This document shows positions 9,118-20,737 of a stretch of 64,000 nt of DNA, piece after piece. Source of the stretch: Lycium barbarum (taxonomy: Eukaryota > Streptophyta > Magnoliopsida > Solanales > Solanaceae). Made by a program: the position numbers and the translations under genes. The DNA lies in NCBI RefSeq assembly GCF_019175385.1, contig NC_083341.1, forward strand, positions 88,748,321-88,812,320. The letters run 5' to 3'. Within the stretch, counting starts at the first letter, position 1, and every line of letters begins with the position of its first letter. A model generated the notes under the pieces. That model was given only the letters and a program-made list of their open reading frames with translations. It had not been told where the DNA came from and searched no databases.

Positions 9118-11889
9118 GTACAAAAAGTCCTATAAATTTTGATATAAATGGCAAATGAGAAGCTAGAGCAGCCTAAGGGAGATTGGAGTATGCGGAGTGG
9201 TTGGAGACCTTAAGGGGTCGCATAGGACGAGGCGGACTAGGCCGGTGAAGAGGAAGAAGGTGCATCACAGCTCTAGAATTAGGGTGAGTTTGAATACCGT
9301 TTGGAAATATTTTGTAAGCGAGGTGGTAGTAATTTTATATATATGTATGCATATGATATCCCATACGTGGCTGTATCAACGGGTACGTGTATCCCCGCAG
9401 CCAACGTTGCGGTATATTGAAGGCATTAATCCAGTAGGGTAGTGAAGTTCAAGTGACAAAAGAACATTACTAGATAAACCGATGTTATTTTCACTGCAGG
9501 TTAGATTTGAGTGTTTTAATCCAATGACGTCTGGAAAAGAAAAAAAGTAAGTATATGGACGGTAAAGAGACCAGAAATGTCGAAAAAAAATGTTAGAAAC
9601 ATGAGGGAGTGAAGCCTTCAAGAGGGACGACGGGCAAGCACGGGACTATTTGGGTAAAAATTTGAAGGTAGGCATGCGAATTGGATAAAATGTGGCAGTA
9701 TGGAACAAAAGAGGAATATGTGGGGTCAGAGAATAGGCTTTGATAAGTGGGGATAAAAGGATAGTGACCACGACGAGGAATGTGAAGTAAGAGAAAGAAT
9801 GGTTAGGCCTTGCGACGATGTTAAGAGATTTCCAGCCCTTGAAAGGTATATAAAGGGATAAATTTGTGATCAAATTAACACGGTTGTCTCGGACATGGAT
9901 AAGCTTTCCAAAAAGATGGCTTAGGAATAGAACGGATTTTCACGTTTAAAGGAATATTTCACGAACATCAAAGCCGATACTACAAATAACAAGAGAAGAA
10001 AGGTGCTCGAGGAGGAAAAAACCCAAGGAAGGTTAAGGATGAAAGTAGGAAAGGTATACTAATGGGTTGGTCGAAGGAAGAGGAGAGCATTTAGGAGTAA
10101 AGTAACTGAAAATCATTAACCATGGGAGTAAGAAGGATACTTTAATGAGTTGGCGGTAGGAAACTGATTACTCATCGAGCAAAGAACGAGGATGAAGAGT
10201 CGACACAATTGATTAGAAAATTAATAACATGGAATAAGAATTTATGTGAAGACCAAGAGATTCGATCATAGAGAAAATGAATGAAATGTAAGGAACGTGC
10301 ATGGAAGACCACCCGGTCGTAGCATCAGAAACATAGATAAAGGTTCAATGAACGAGGATAGAGAGAGTGTAAACTGTAAGAATTTTGTGCTAAGAGCAAA
10401 AGTAGCAGGACACTCGAAAAACATGGATGCACAGCTGCAACACAAACGCGTAATTAAGAAGGATTATGAGTAAGTGAGCTAAGCGGGCTAAGCGGGCGAA
10501 AGGACAAGTAGTGAATGGAAGGGTATGGAAATGTTTAAAAAACGAAAAAAAATGATGATATAGACATAAATGGAAGAAGAACTCAGGGAAAGAAGTTTTA
10601 GATATGTTATAAGCAATGTCGGGAAGAAAAACGAGGAGTAAGGTATAATCAAAGATTTCATAAAGGATGTGGTGAATCTCGATGTCCCCATTAACTTGCG
10701 GGTCCAAAAAATTGTTAGTCATAAAAGACAGAGGTGTGAAAAGACGAAAAAGAAGGCATCGGAATTGTATCTAACCCTTATAAGTATTCCGATTGGATAC
10801 AAAACTGTAACTAGCAAGAACATAGACAAGTCAGACTATACGATGACGGAACCCCGGCCCTAAGAAGATCGTGAAGGGCGGCAGATAATTATTGAAGACG
10901 ACGGTTACTCGAAGGCTATAGGTGTATAAGGACCTCCTTAATAAGGAGGGAAGAACATACTAGACTTGAAAGGAACTATGACATTTCAATCTCTAGAAAA
11001 GGATATTTATTAGCTCAGGGCCAGAGTTTGAGGCGTATCGTCATATCAGTAAGGTAGCAGGAAGAAGCAGAAACAAATTGACAATAAGTGTACCATGAGG
11101 CAGACATAGGGAGAAAGTATGGAAGATAACTCAAGAGAGCATTTTACACCAAGATGAACTACGATATTTTTAGACCATGATTTGAATTCCTCGTGTCGGG
11201 CAAAAATTGCGCCATACCTAAGTATGCAGTGACATGCCCTAAAGGGTAATGAAAAAAGCAAAAAAGGTCTCTAAGCTAAATTTAAAAAGGGTGTTAGAGA
11301 GGATGACGAACCCAAAGAACACTTGGGATTACAATGAAAATTGTAATAAAAGGAACAACGATTGGTTGTTTGGAAATTTTTGAAGGAAAAAAAGAACGCC
11401 GCTCATATAAATGGAAATAAAAGAGCTCATCGGATATTAGAAAATAGTTCATGGACCACTAATTATATTAAACATAAGAGCATATGCTATGGAATTATAT
11501 GAACCGTCAACGTGAAGCTATGCCTAACTACAATTGTAAGAAGGCCACACCGGAAAGCCAACAAGGAATAATGGCTGACGAAATGAACGCTGATATAAGG
11601 AAATCGAAAATAAGTATACCTGCATTGCAAGAGAATCATAATAGAAGAGTTTCCATCGTCATATGCTTCTGGGATTGTATTGATAGATGTGAGGGAAGGA
11701 AGTAAAGAAAAGGTTGTAGCAGGACCTCAAAGATGTTGCGAGCTATGAAATTAGTCGAACTCGGATTATAAGTTTTCCATAAGTGTAACTGGACTGCGAA
11801 GGATAATAAATGGCGAAGAAACATTACGTATATACGTATTTCGGATAATGATATAACTGGCCTTAGAAAGGAACATAACCATTAGGTTC
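9118..11889 (+). other. Element A internal non-coding, purine-rich sequence
   Basis: There is no open frame of note and no gag-pol similarity on either strand. The plus strand is strikingly rich in A and G over long stretches, for example around 9640-10130. The region ends at the insertion site of element B and continues at 35782 after B. Confidence 0.7.
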
Positions 11890-11894
11890 ACTAG
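11890..11894. repeat. Target-site duplication of element B (left)
   Basis: ACTAG directly precedes the TG of element B and is repeated at 35777-35781 directly after its CA. Confidence 0.93.
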
Positions 11895-12238
11895 TGTTAC
11901 ACCTTGAAAATTTTTCCCGTTAATGTACAGTGTATAGGCTAGCAAGGAACATGAGGTAAACAGTGATTTGGATAAGTAGGAAATAGGATTTGATGATCTT
12001 AATCGAGATTCAAAGACATTTGACTGAAAGGAAGAAGTTTGGCAAAGAAAGTAAAAGATATGTTATGTGTCGGGTAAGGATTATGGACGATGAGTTAATG
12101 AAGGCATAATGATGTCTTAGAGACAAGTAATGACGTCCCTTAGATTGGTATTGAGGTAATAAACAAGTGTTAAGAAGGTTCCATAAGGATCGGAGATTAA
12201 ACGAAGTGACGAAAATAAGATTCAGTTAACTGATGGGT

Positions 12239-12460
12239 TATACGGTCGATTATACGGACCGTATAATGGACCATAGAAGTGTCACAGAATGAAGTTGCTG
12301 AAGGGTTAATTTCACAGTCACTTATACGGACCGTATAAAATTATACGGCCCGTATAATGTGGCGTCAAATTGACACAGAGAGGGATGGTCACTGGAGCGT
12401 TTTACTGTCGATTATACGGACCGTATAATGGCGTCGGGATAGGTTTCAAGTTTTAAATAA
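12239..12460 (+). promoter_or_regulatory. Element B promoter: TTATACGGACCGTATAA array and TATA-like box
   Basis: Several complete and partial copies of the palindrome TATACGGACCGTATA precede TTTAAATAA (12452-12460) by about 20 bp. The right LTR has the same layout (about 33453-33676 and 33698-33706). Transcription probably starts a few tens of bases after the TATA-like box, which leaves a leader of about 2 kb before gag. Confidence 0.55.
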
Positions 12461-12708
12461 GAGACCCAAGTTCATTTATTTCATTTCCATTTTCCATTCT
12501 CCACAACTCAAGACTTCTCTAGAAGCTTCCACACATTTTATATAAAAGAATTCATGAAAATTTTATGATCAACTTCATCAAACCCACAAAACTAAGTATG
12601 AGAAACACATCAAAGTTCATCCAAGTCAAGAAATTTCAAGAGAGGTGAACTAGGGTTTTGATGCAAGAAGAGTAATACCACTCAAGACTTGTCCCTACAC
12701 TATCTAAG

Positions 12709-12714
12709 GTAAGT
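12709..12714 (+). other. Candidate splice donor in element B LTR
   Basis: AAG/GTAAGT with the cut after 12708 matches the plant donor consensus. Paired with the acceptor at 14721 it would define an intron of 2013 nt that removes primer site and leader hairpin. Equivalent donors occur in K1, C, F, H and I. In the right LTR of B the site has changed to ATGTAAGT. Confidence 0.5.
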
Positions 12715-13450
12715 TTTATGGTATTTGTATGTTATTTAGAGTATGGAGAAGTGGAGACACTTGGATTGTAGAAAGATATAGGGAATGGGTCATGAAAGTG
12801 TGAATAGTGACATTGTTGAGTAGTAGTTGGAATGAATCATGAAAATGGATATGTTGATATTTTAAATAGGTTATGAATGACATGTAGAACATGGAATGAG
12901 TATTATATGTGAAAGAACACGATAGTGAACTATGGTCATGATTATGGATGAATTAAAGTGAAATGGTGAATTGTGGTAAATGCAGATAAATAATGATTGT
13001 TGTTGCTATATTGTGAATGTTGTTATTAACGTTTGGGAGTTGATATAGAATAAGGGGAAAGTAGTATAAGCAAAGGAAGTGCTGCCCAATTTTCCCCAGA
13101 AATAGTAGCACATTCTTATAGTCGATTAACTAACGTTAATGCGAATTCTCTTGAAGGTAGAAGCGTACATATTGGAGAGGAACGTTCAAGCGATAGAGTA
13201 GCTAGACGAAAAGGTATGTGAGGCTAGTACTTTCTTTCTATGGCATGAATCTGATGGTATGATCCTTCTTTATCTCCACGAATCCTCTATATATATTCCG
13301 GAAGGTCAAGAGTTTATGATCATGAATAGCTATATGAGATAAGAGATATGTTACCAGTCCAACGATGATGATGATAAGCTTGAGTCTAATGATTCTAGAG
13401 TTCATGATATGACGCTCCTATAACGCTAATGATGTTGTATGTTTTAAACA

Positions 13451-13626
13451 CTCACCTCACACATTATTCCCTTCGAGGTGAGGTAGAATACCATTAGTTA
13501 AGTATGTCATGCATTGTATACACTCACCTTAGGTATTGTCCTTTCAAGGTGAGGCAGAGTACCATAAAGTCGATGATGTTATGCATTGTACATACTCACT
13601 TTATATACTCCTTCCTTCAAGGTGAG
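13451..13626 (+). repeat. Three CTCACC..GGTGAG hairpin units
   Basis: Inverted pairs lie at 13451-13457/13476-13482, 13523-13530/13546-13553 and 13595-13602/13619-13626, spaced about 72 bp apart. The third left arm carries one mismatch. Single copies of the same hairpin occur in A and L. Confidence 0.75.
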
Positions 13627-13656
13627 GCAGAATGCTTGTGAATGCTCCATAACGAA

Positions 13657-13688
13657 ATCGGGGGATCACGACCTTACGTCACCCCGAT
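13657..13688 (+). promoter_or_regulatory. LTR hairpin carrying TTACGTCA in its loop (element B)
   Basis: ATCGGGG (13657-13663) pairs with CCCCGAT (13682-13688) around a loop that includes GACCTTACGTCA. TTACGTCA (13674-13681) resembles plant bZIP/TGA-factor sites (TGACGTAA on the other strand). The hairpin is also present in A and L. Confidence 0.45.
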
Positions 13689-14521
13689 AAAGTATAGTTG
13701 CCCTTGAGTCTTCATGCATGTATTGTGATGAGCATACTATGATGAGCACATGATTATGATGTTACACCGTACCTATATGGTGGGGCAGATATACACACCA
13801 CTATAGTGGGCAGCTTATACCCCGGACGCGGGAGGCCTGGACGCAGGCTAATGTTAATGATTATCACACCGATCCGATATGGACGGGCAGCTTATACATT
13901 TATTCATATATGATATGATAATGAGTATGAGTAAGTCAGCATGTGTTATTTCCTTTATGAGTCATATTCAGTTATAGATTGCTCTTGATTTGATGCCTCC
14001 TTATTTCATTGATGTTTCATTATTGTTTATGCCTCACATACTCAGTACAATGTTCGTACTGACGTCCATTTCCTTTGGACGCTGTGTTCATGCCCACAGG
14101 TAGACAGGGAGGTGAGCTTGATCCAGACTCATAGGAGCCAGCAGATGCTTAGAGAGCACTCCATTGTTCCGGAGGTGCTTATGATTATTATTTTGTGTAT
14201 ATTCACGTATATGTATTTTTGGGCATGATGAGGTCTTGTCCTGTCCTTATGTCTAGCACTCTAGTATAGGCTCGTAGATTCGCAGTGTGGGTTGTATGGT
14301 CTCACGAGGTTGCTACTATGTACACATATATTATTTTGATGGCCGAAAGGCTTATGTATATAAAAGTATTGAAGTTTTCCAAATGAAAGATGATTTTCTT
14401 ATAATTTGAGTATGAATGTGATACAAGAACGATTAATGAGCATGATAAGTAGTAGAATGAGCGGTGCTCGGTGGTTAGCCCCGGGTACCCGTCGCGGCCC
14501 CTAGTCGGGTCGTGACAAAAG

Positions 14522-14534
14522 TGGTATCAGAGCA
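14522..14534 (+). promoter_or_regulatory. Element B primer-binding site
   Basis: TGGTATCAGAGCA, the exact complement of the initiator-Met tRNA 3' end, starts five bases after the LTR end. Confidence 0.93.
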
Positions 14535-14581
14535 GTTCAGTCCTAGGAAGTGTCTACGAGCCGTGTCTAGTAGAGTCTTGT

Positions 14582-14610
14582 TTATGGTGTGTTGCGCGCC
14601 ATGCTAATAA
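14582..14610 (+). promoter_or_regulatory. Element B leader hairpin with GCGCGC loop
   Basis: The loop TTGCGCGC (14592-14599) contains a self-complementary hexamer. The stem is partly decayed to G-T pairs (GGTGTG with CATGCT) and has one bulge, but the outer A-T pairs remain. It starts 60 nt after the start of the primer site, as in A and F. Confidence 0.65.
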
Positions 14611-14709
14611 ATAAGAGGCTACAGGGCATTTAGGAAAAATGACCATCTTTCTTCTCATGAGATCGTGCGATAGAGTCGTGTATAAGATTTCATCCTCGCT
14701 AATAGTGTG

Positions 14710-14721
14710 TTGTGATTTCAG
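14710..14721 (+). other. Candidate splice acceptor before element B gag
   Basis: TTGTGATTTCAG ends three bases before the gag ATG at 14725. F, C and A have a similar T-rich CAG in the same place. Confidence 0.5.
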
Positions 14722-14724
14722 AAA

Positions 14725-15789
14725 ATGCCGCCAAAAGGAAAAGCTACAGCCGCCCAGAAGGGCAAGACTACGACAAAAAGGCGGGTGGAAAGAGAACCTC
14801 CGATGAATATAGAAGAGGGCGAGTCAGAAAATGAGGCTCCGTCTAATACTTCGTCCACCCTGCCTAATATGGAAGAACAAGGGGGAGCTTCAGCTCCAAT
14901 TCCTCCACCGGGTGCTTCGGGTCAACAAGTGACCGAGGCCATTCATTTATTGACACAATTGGTTGCCGCACAGGCACAGCGGCATAATGTGAGTTCAAGT
15001 GATCGGGCAGCTAGTACCAGAGCCCGTGATTTTATGAGTCTAAATCCTCCGGAGTTTTTCGGGTTGAAGGTGGATGAAGACCCGGAAGGTTTCATTGATG
15101 AGATGTTGAGGACATTGAGGATTGTCCGTGCCTCCAAAACTGAATCCGTGGAGTTGGCAACCTATAGACTCCGAGATGTGGCGGTATTGTGGTATAATAA
15201 TTGGATAGCATCGAGAAAAGAAAATGTGCCTCCTCCCTTGTGGCAAGAATTCGTAGATGCTTTCATTCGCCATTATTTTCCACCCGAGGTTCGTCGAGCT
15301 AGAGCGGATAGATTCTAAATTTGAAGCAAGGAAACATGAGTGCCCGGGAGTATAGCATGCAATTTAATTCTTTGGCTACATATGCCCCGACTATGGTGGC
15401 CGACATGGGAGATCGGGTACATAGATTTGTGAGTGGCTTGGGGCCACATATGTTTAACGATTGCTTGACGGCTTCGTTGCAAGACAGGATGGATATTTCC
15501 CGAATACAAGCCCATGCCCAGAATTTAGAGGGGCGACAACAACCACAAAGAGTGGTCCGTGATATTGATAGAAGACAAAGCAAGAGGGCCAGATCTATAG
15601 GAGCCGGCAGTGATTATAGAGGGGGATCGAGGCAGACGCATACTAAGTACTCAGGCCAGTTGGTGACTAGCGCACCTCCTCGAGTCGCAGGTAGGAGATT
15701 TGATCGCTCTTTCCGTTCAGGACATGGCCAGAGTTCGGGGGCCGCAGATTCTCAGTTCAGGGAAGATTATAGCCAGAGGAGACCCGCAG
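14725..15789 (+). pseudogene. gag: Element B gag, 5' part (split by element C)
   Basis: Gag capsid protein that would package the element RNA. The start MPPKGKATAAQKGK closely matches the gag starts of C and F. A disordered Glu/Ser/Pro-rich N-terminus is followed by the retrotransposon gag domain (SLNPPEFFGLKVDEDPEGFI onward), which contains the usual LRDVAVLWYNNW stretch. One base has been lost near 15316, giving a stop and a switch to the frame that continues at 15321-15789. The frame is then cut by the C insertion at 15790 and resumes at 29181. Not functional. Confidence 0.92.
15785..15789. repeat. Target-site duplication of element C (left)
   Basis: CGCAG precedes element C and is repeated at 29176-29180 after it. 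Confidence 0.93.
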
Positions 15790-18231
15790 TGTCACGACCC
15801 AACCCCGTGGGCTGTGACTAGTGCCCTAGCTGGACACCCATACACACTCATTTACCAAATCGACATATCAAGGACTTATCCGTATTCAGCATTCATTAAG
15901 TTATACAGATACTGAAATCAGATGTCATCTTAAGCGGTCACATATAGCAAAGTATCATACAGAAGCCGGCATGGCTGGCGGAAAACACATCGCCGAAATA
16001 TATACATTCATACACATATATATGGGTCGTTTCGGCCATCACAGCACACGGGACCGCTTAAGACACAAATCACAGACATAACCAAACAATAACGACCCAT
16101 GACCCACATATATGTCTACAGGCCTCTACAAACAACAACAGAAACATATGACGGGACAGGGCCCCGCCGTACCCCAAATAGTCAAGTATATATGTACAGA
16201 AACATATGCAACAAAAGATCTGTACCAAAAGTATGGGCTCCGGTTCAAAGGAGCACTCCAAAGTAGCAGAATATGTATCCTACACTGGCGGGTCACCAGA
16301 ACGAACGTCTGCACCTGCGGGCATGAAACGCAGCCCCCGAAGAAAGAGGGTCAGTACAAAATAGGTACTGAGTATGTAAAGCATGAAATACACTATCCAA
16401 AATCATAACGGAAATACAAAGTATGGAAAAGGAGTATAAAATCAATATACCAAGAAGCTTGTTTTAAAACACAAATGATGCATATATAAGAGTCACAACA
16501 GGAATGTGGTCGCCACTCCGACGCTGGCGCCACAACACATCATACTCCATAAGGTTTCAAATCTCCGTACAATCCAAAATACATCGTATCATCATAACAT
16601 ATCACAACATCATAACACATCATATGCCATAACACATCATAACGTCGTATATAAGCAGTACCCGGCCCTATGGCGAGGGACTCGGGAACCGTAACACATC
16701 ATACTGCCGAATATAACATAGTGCGCACGATAACAAAACCGGCCCGGGACCCGGCGAACGATATAATAGTAGTATGCACGAGCTGAGTAGTGAGAAACCA
16801 TATGCACATAAATCAAGACTCGATGGATATATATACTTACCGACCCCTGAAGTCTCAAAAACAAGTTTCGGGTCAATCCGACTTAGTATGAGAAAGTTAT
16901 GAGCGTTTGCAGTACAGAACGCTCTAGAGGCGTTTCAGAAGCCATTTTTGGAAAATCAAAGTCATAATCATGTCAAGTATCTTTCGGATATCGTTATGTA
17001 TCAAATCAAATAGAACTTTTGGAATCATATGTACGTATCAAAGTATGTCAAAGACTCGATGGAATAATCGATCGTACTAGCATTTGAAAGTTCACGACTT
17101 TAATCAAATCATTCATTTCTCGAATGTCATTCGGAAACATATTGGCCAAACATCAGACATTATAGACACGCATTGAAATCATACGAAACAGCTTATGGAA
17201 ATCAAGAACGTTAGCCATCCTAGTGGCTCTAAGAATAAGAATCTTTCTGAAATCATACATATACATCATATACTTATTTCATAAGGATCATGCCAAAGAA
17301 GGAAGGGTTAGGCTTTACATACCTCGCTCGCCTCCTAAGCTAATCCCAACTCAAATCTCGGGCTCCCCAAGATCTACAATAACGTCATTAATTACCAAAT
17401 GTTACCTACAAGTAATTAGAACTTCAATTCTAACTAGCACTTGTCTACAGAAATTTCGGCAGCATCTCCCCTGTAAATACAACAACCCCGAGAATTCAAC
17501 TCGGCCAAATTTATCAACAACCATACCAACGATCTTTTCAACAATACCAACAATCAATTTGGAACATATTCTAACATTAGTAATCCGCACAACATTCAAA
17601 ACAATCCAACCAAACTCTATTCCACCCGAAACTCTACAAATGCAACAAAAGCTACAACAACACATTTCCTTCTTTCAAATTCATAAGCTACAACAACAAT
17701 TCATACTTTAGTAACTTCATTCTCATAACTACATAAAACCATATTAAAATCACATTAATTCCTACAACGACCCACAACCAATTTCAATGCCGACTTGAAC
17801 CATTAAACCTTCATTTGCATCATAAAGTCCACAACAACACAACTAACATACTAAGTAAAATTAATTCATCTCTTCTCCGCCCTACAACAACCACACGGCC
17901 ACAATTCTACACACACACCCACACGGCCACACACAACACACATTATTTCCACGATTTTCATTCATTTCTACATACTACAACATACATAAACCTTGCATAA
18001 CATATAAAAGAGAATTAATTCTTACCTCTTTCCTTAACTTTCCACTTGACTAGAATTTTGGACTTGCAAGAAGGTGTCACGACCCAATCCCGTAGGCCGT
18101 GACTAGTGCCCGAGCTGGGCACCCGAACACACTCATCCAATCCGAATCACATACAGATAGCGAATACGGGCACAAATATCACACGCTGCCTCAAATTATA
18201 TCAAACTGTCTCAGACACATTTCAAACACAA

Positions 18232-18233
<2 letters not shown>

Positions 18234-18265
<32 letters not shown>
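18234..18265. repeat. (AT)n microsatellite
   Basis: An AT dinucleotide run of 32 bp inside solo LTR H. Confidence 0.95.
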
Positions 18266-18267
<2 letters not shown>

Positions 18268-20360
18268 AAAGCCGACAAGGCTATCAAATGGCGCAACGGC
18301 CCAAAACATATACAAATGCACGCCGACAAGGCGGCCATGGCGAGTGGGATCATACAAACACACCTGTACAGAAGTAGGCACAACCCACATATACGTCTAC
18401 AGACCTCTAAATAGACCAACCGAATCATGTGATGGGACAGGGCCCCGCCGTACCCTAAATAGTCAGATATACAAAGCATATATGTCACAAAAGATGTGTA
18501 CCAACATATGGGCTCCGGATCAAAAGGAGCACTCTATAATAGCAGAATGTGTGGCCTACACTGGCGGATCTCCAACTACTGTACCTGCGGGCATGAAACG
18601 CAGCCCCCCGAAAAAAGGGGGTCAGTACGAAAGATGTACTGAGTATGTAAAGCATAAAGTACAGAAATCCAAACCATAACTGAAGTGAAGGGTACAGAGA
18701 GAAAATATCGGATCAATATATCAAAACCTGTACTGAAGACATATGTACATAATGCAAACAAAAATCATGCATAAGGCTCAGGAACGTGGTCACCACTCCG
18801 ACGCTGGTGCCACAACACAGCATAACTCCAGAAGGTTTCAAATCTCCGTACAACCCCGTACATAACACATCATCACAACATATCATAAGCCATATCACAG
18901 CATAACTCCATAAACGGAACCCGACCCTATGGCGAGGTCTCGGGAACCGTAACACAGCATACTGCCGAATATATCATAGTGCGCACGATCACAAAATCGA
19001 CCCGGGAACCGGTGAACGATATCATAGTCATAGGCACGAGCAGAGTAGTGCGGAAACCATATGCATATACACAATTTAATTCCAAGACTCGACAAATAAG
19101 TACACATATATGTATATATATATTGAGGTCAGAAGGTTCAAAATAAGTATCGAGTCTGTCAGAATTAGTATACAAAATATGAGCCTTTAAATTTACAAAA
19201 CTTTAGAAAAATACTTCATAAGACATTTTCTGAAAATTTAGAGTCGTTCACATTTAGGAGTTTTCAAATAACTTATGGAGCAAATCAAATGGAGCCTTAA
19301 ATTCATAGACAAAAGCCCTCTTTTTATATCATACCAAAATAGCTCAAGTAAGGCAAACGAAGAAAATCTCGGGGCTAGCGGGCCCACGTCGGGTCAAGTC
19401 GAGGTGGCGGATGTAAATTACAAACATTAGACTCTATGGAGTCATCCAAGGAAGTTTCAAGGAGATTCGGTTACACTTATGAAATTTACGAATGTTTGAT
19501 CACTTTTCCAACTAAACATAAGAATCGTAGTTCAATTATATTGAATGAATAGTACCCAAAATCTAGCTCGGGTTTCTAAGAACAGAATTATCCCCGAGGC
19601 TCAAATCTCAACCTAGTATAACTAGGACATGCCAAAAGAAGAAAAGGGATAGCTTTACAGACCTCACTTGCGCCTTACGCTCGTCCAAACTCAATCCCCG
19701 TTTCGTCCAAAATCTACAATTGGTCATAGTTGCCAAATATGAGTTTCAAGCTTTTAGAATTTCAAGTCTTAAATTCATATTGTCTACCGAAATTTCGGCA
19801 GCATTTCCCCTATAAATTCAACATCCCCGAGAATCACCTCGGCCATAATATCAACAACCAACACTCACAACAATCCCAACAACATCAACAACAACAATAA
19901 AACACATTCTAACATAATTATTCTTCCTTTCTTCATAATGCCACAACTTCTACTCCAACTTCATACTTCCAAGCTATTATCAACATTTTCATATTCATGT
20001 GCTAATTCAAAACCATTCAAACGCAATTCGGAAGCATTTCACATTATTCTTACAAAGTAGACAAAAATTCCACCGAAACCATAATTCATCCAAAACTTCC
20101 AACCTTCGACATAAACATTCACAATACATTTTTTTCCTTCCAATTCATTAATTGCAATCATAATTTGCACCTTACCACTTTCATTTCCATATTTACATAC
20201 ACTACAATAAAATTGCATATTTTCCTACAACAACCTTACAACAAATTTTCCATAACAACAAGAACCATTAATCTTCTATTTACGTTCCAAGGCCATAACA
20301 ACACGATTAACATACTAAATAAATTTAATCCATCTCCCTTCATGAATGGTGTCACACGGC

Positions 20361-20380
20361 CACACACACACACACACACA
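20361..20380. repeat. (CA)n microsatellite
   Basis: Ten CA units inside solo LTR H. Confidence 0.93.
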
Positions 20381-20724
20381 TACACATGGCTCACACACAC
20401 CACATCACAATTCCATGATTTCCATTCAATTCTACTCACTCTAACATCTATAAATCTTCCATAACATAAAAGAAACATAAAATCCTTACCTTTTTCCAAT
20501 AAGTTCTCCTTGCCACCAAAGTCACTTTCTTGCCAAAATAATTATACCACTTTGTAGAGAATCTTGAACTTAGGAGGAATACAGGGAAATTATAATTCTT
20601 GAATCAAAGTTGAAGGCTTGGAATTTTTCTTTTTTTTTTCTCCTTTTTCTCCTTTAGCCGTAAGCCTCTCTTTTCTCCTCTCTTCCTTGATTTTTCTTGA
20701 AACTTCTAGTGAAGATGATAAGTG

Positions 20725-20737
20725 CCCCCCCCCCCCC
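20725..20737. repeat. C homopolymer of 13
   Basis: Thirteen consecutive C inside solo LTR H; its length is prone to sequencing error. Confidence 0.85.

Larger units (their letters stand above)
11895..14517 (+). mobile_element. Element B 5' LTR
   Basis: It spans TGTTACACCTTG to GGGTCGTGACA, 2623 bp. Visible parts in order are a palindrome array (about 12239-12432), a TATA-like TTTAAATAA (12452-12460), a splice donor (12709), three CTCACC..GGTGAG hairpin units (13451-13626), the ATCGGGG..CCCCGAT hairpin (13657-13688) and the paired-hairpin module (14043-14081). Confidence 0.94.

Noticed and set aside
8700..11889. tRNA genes or other structural RNAs in element A
   Set aside because: Apart from the 5S-like block, I found no B-box-like GGTTCGAATCC and no cloverleaf on reading through.
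17223..17711. 162-codon frame repeated almost identically at 27827-28315
   Set aside because: The two positions are equivalent parts of the two LTRs of element C. The product is Thr/Gln/Asn-rich low complexity, with no start context or domain. Conservation is explained by LTR duplication.
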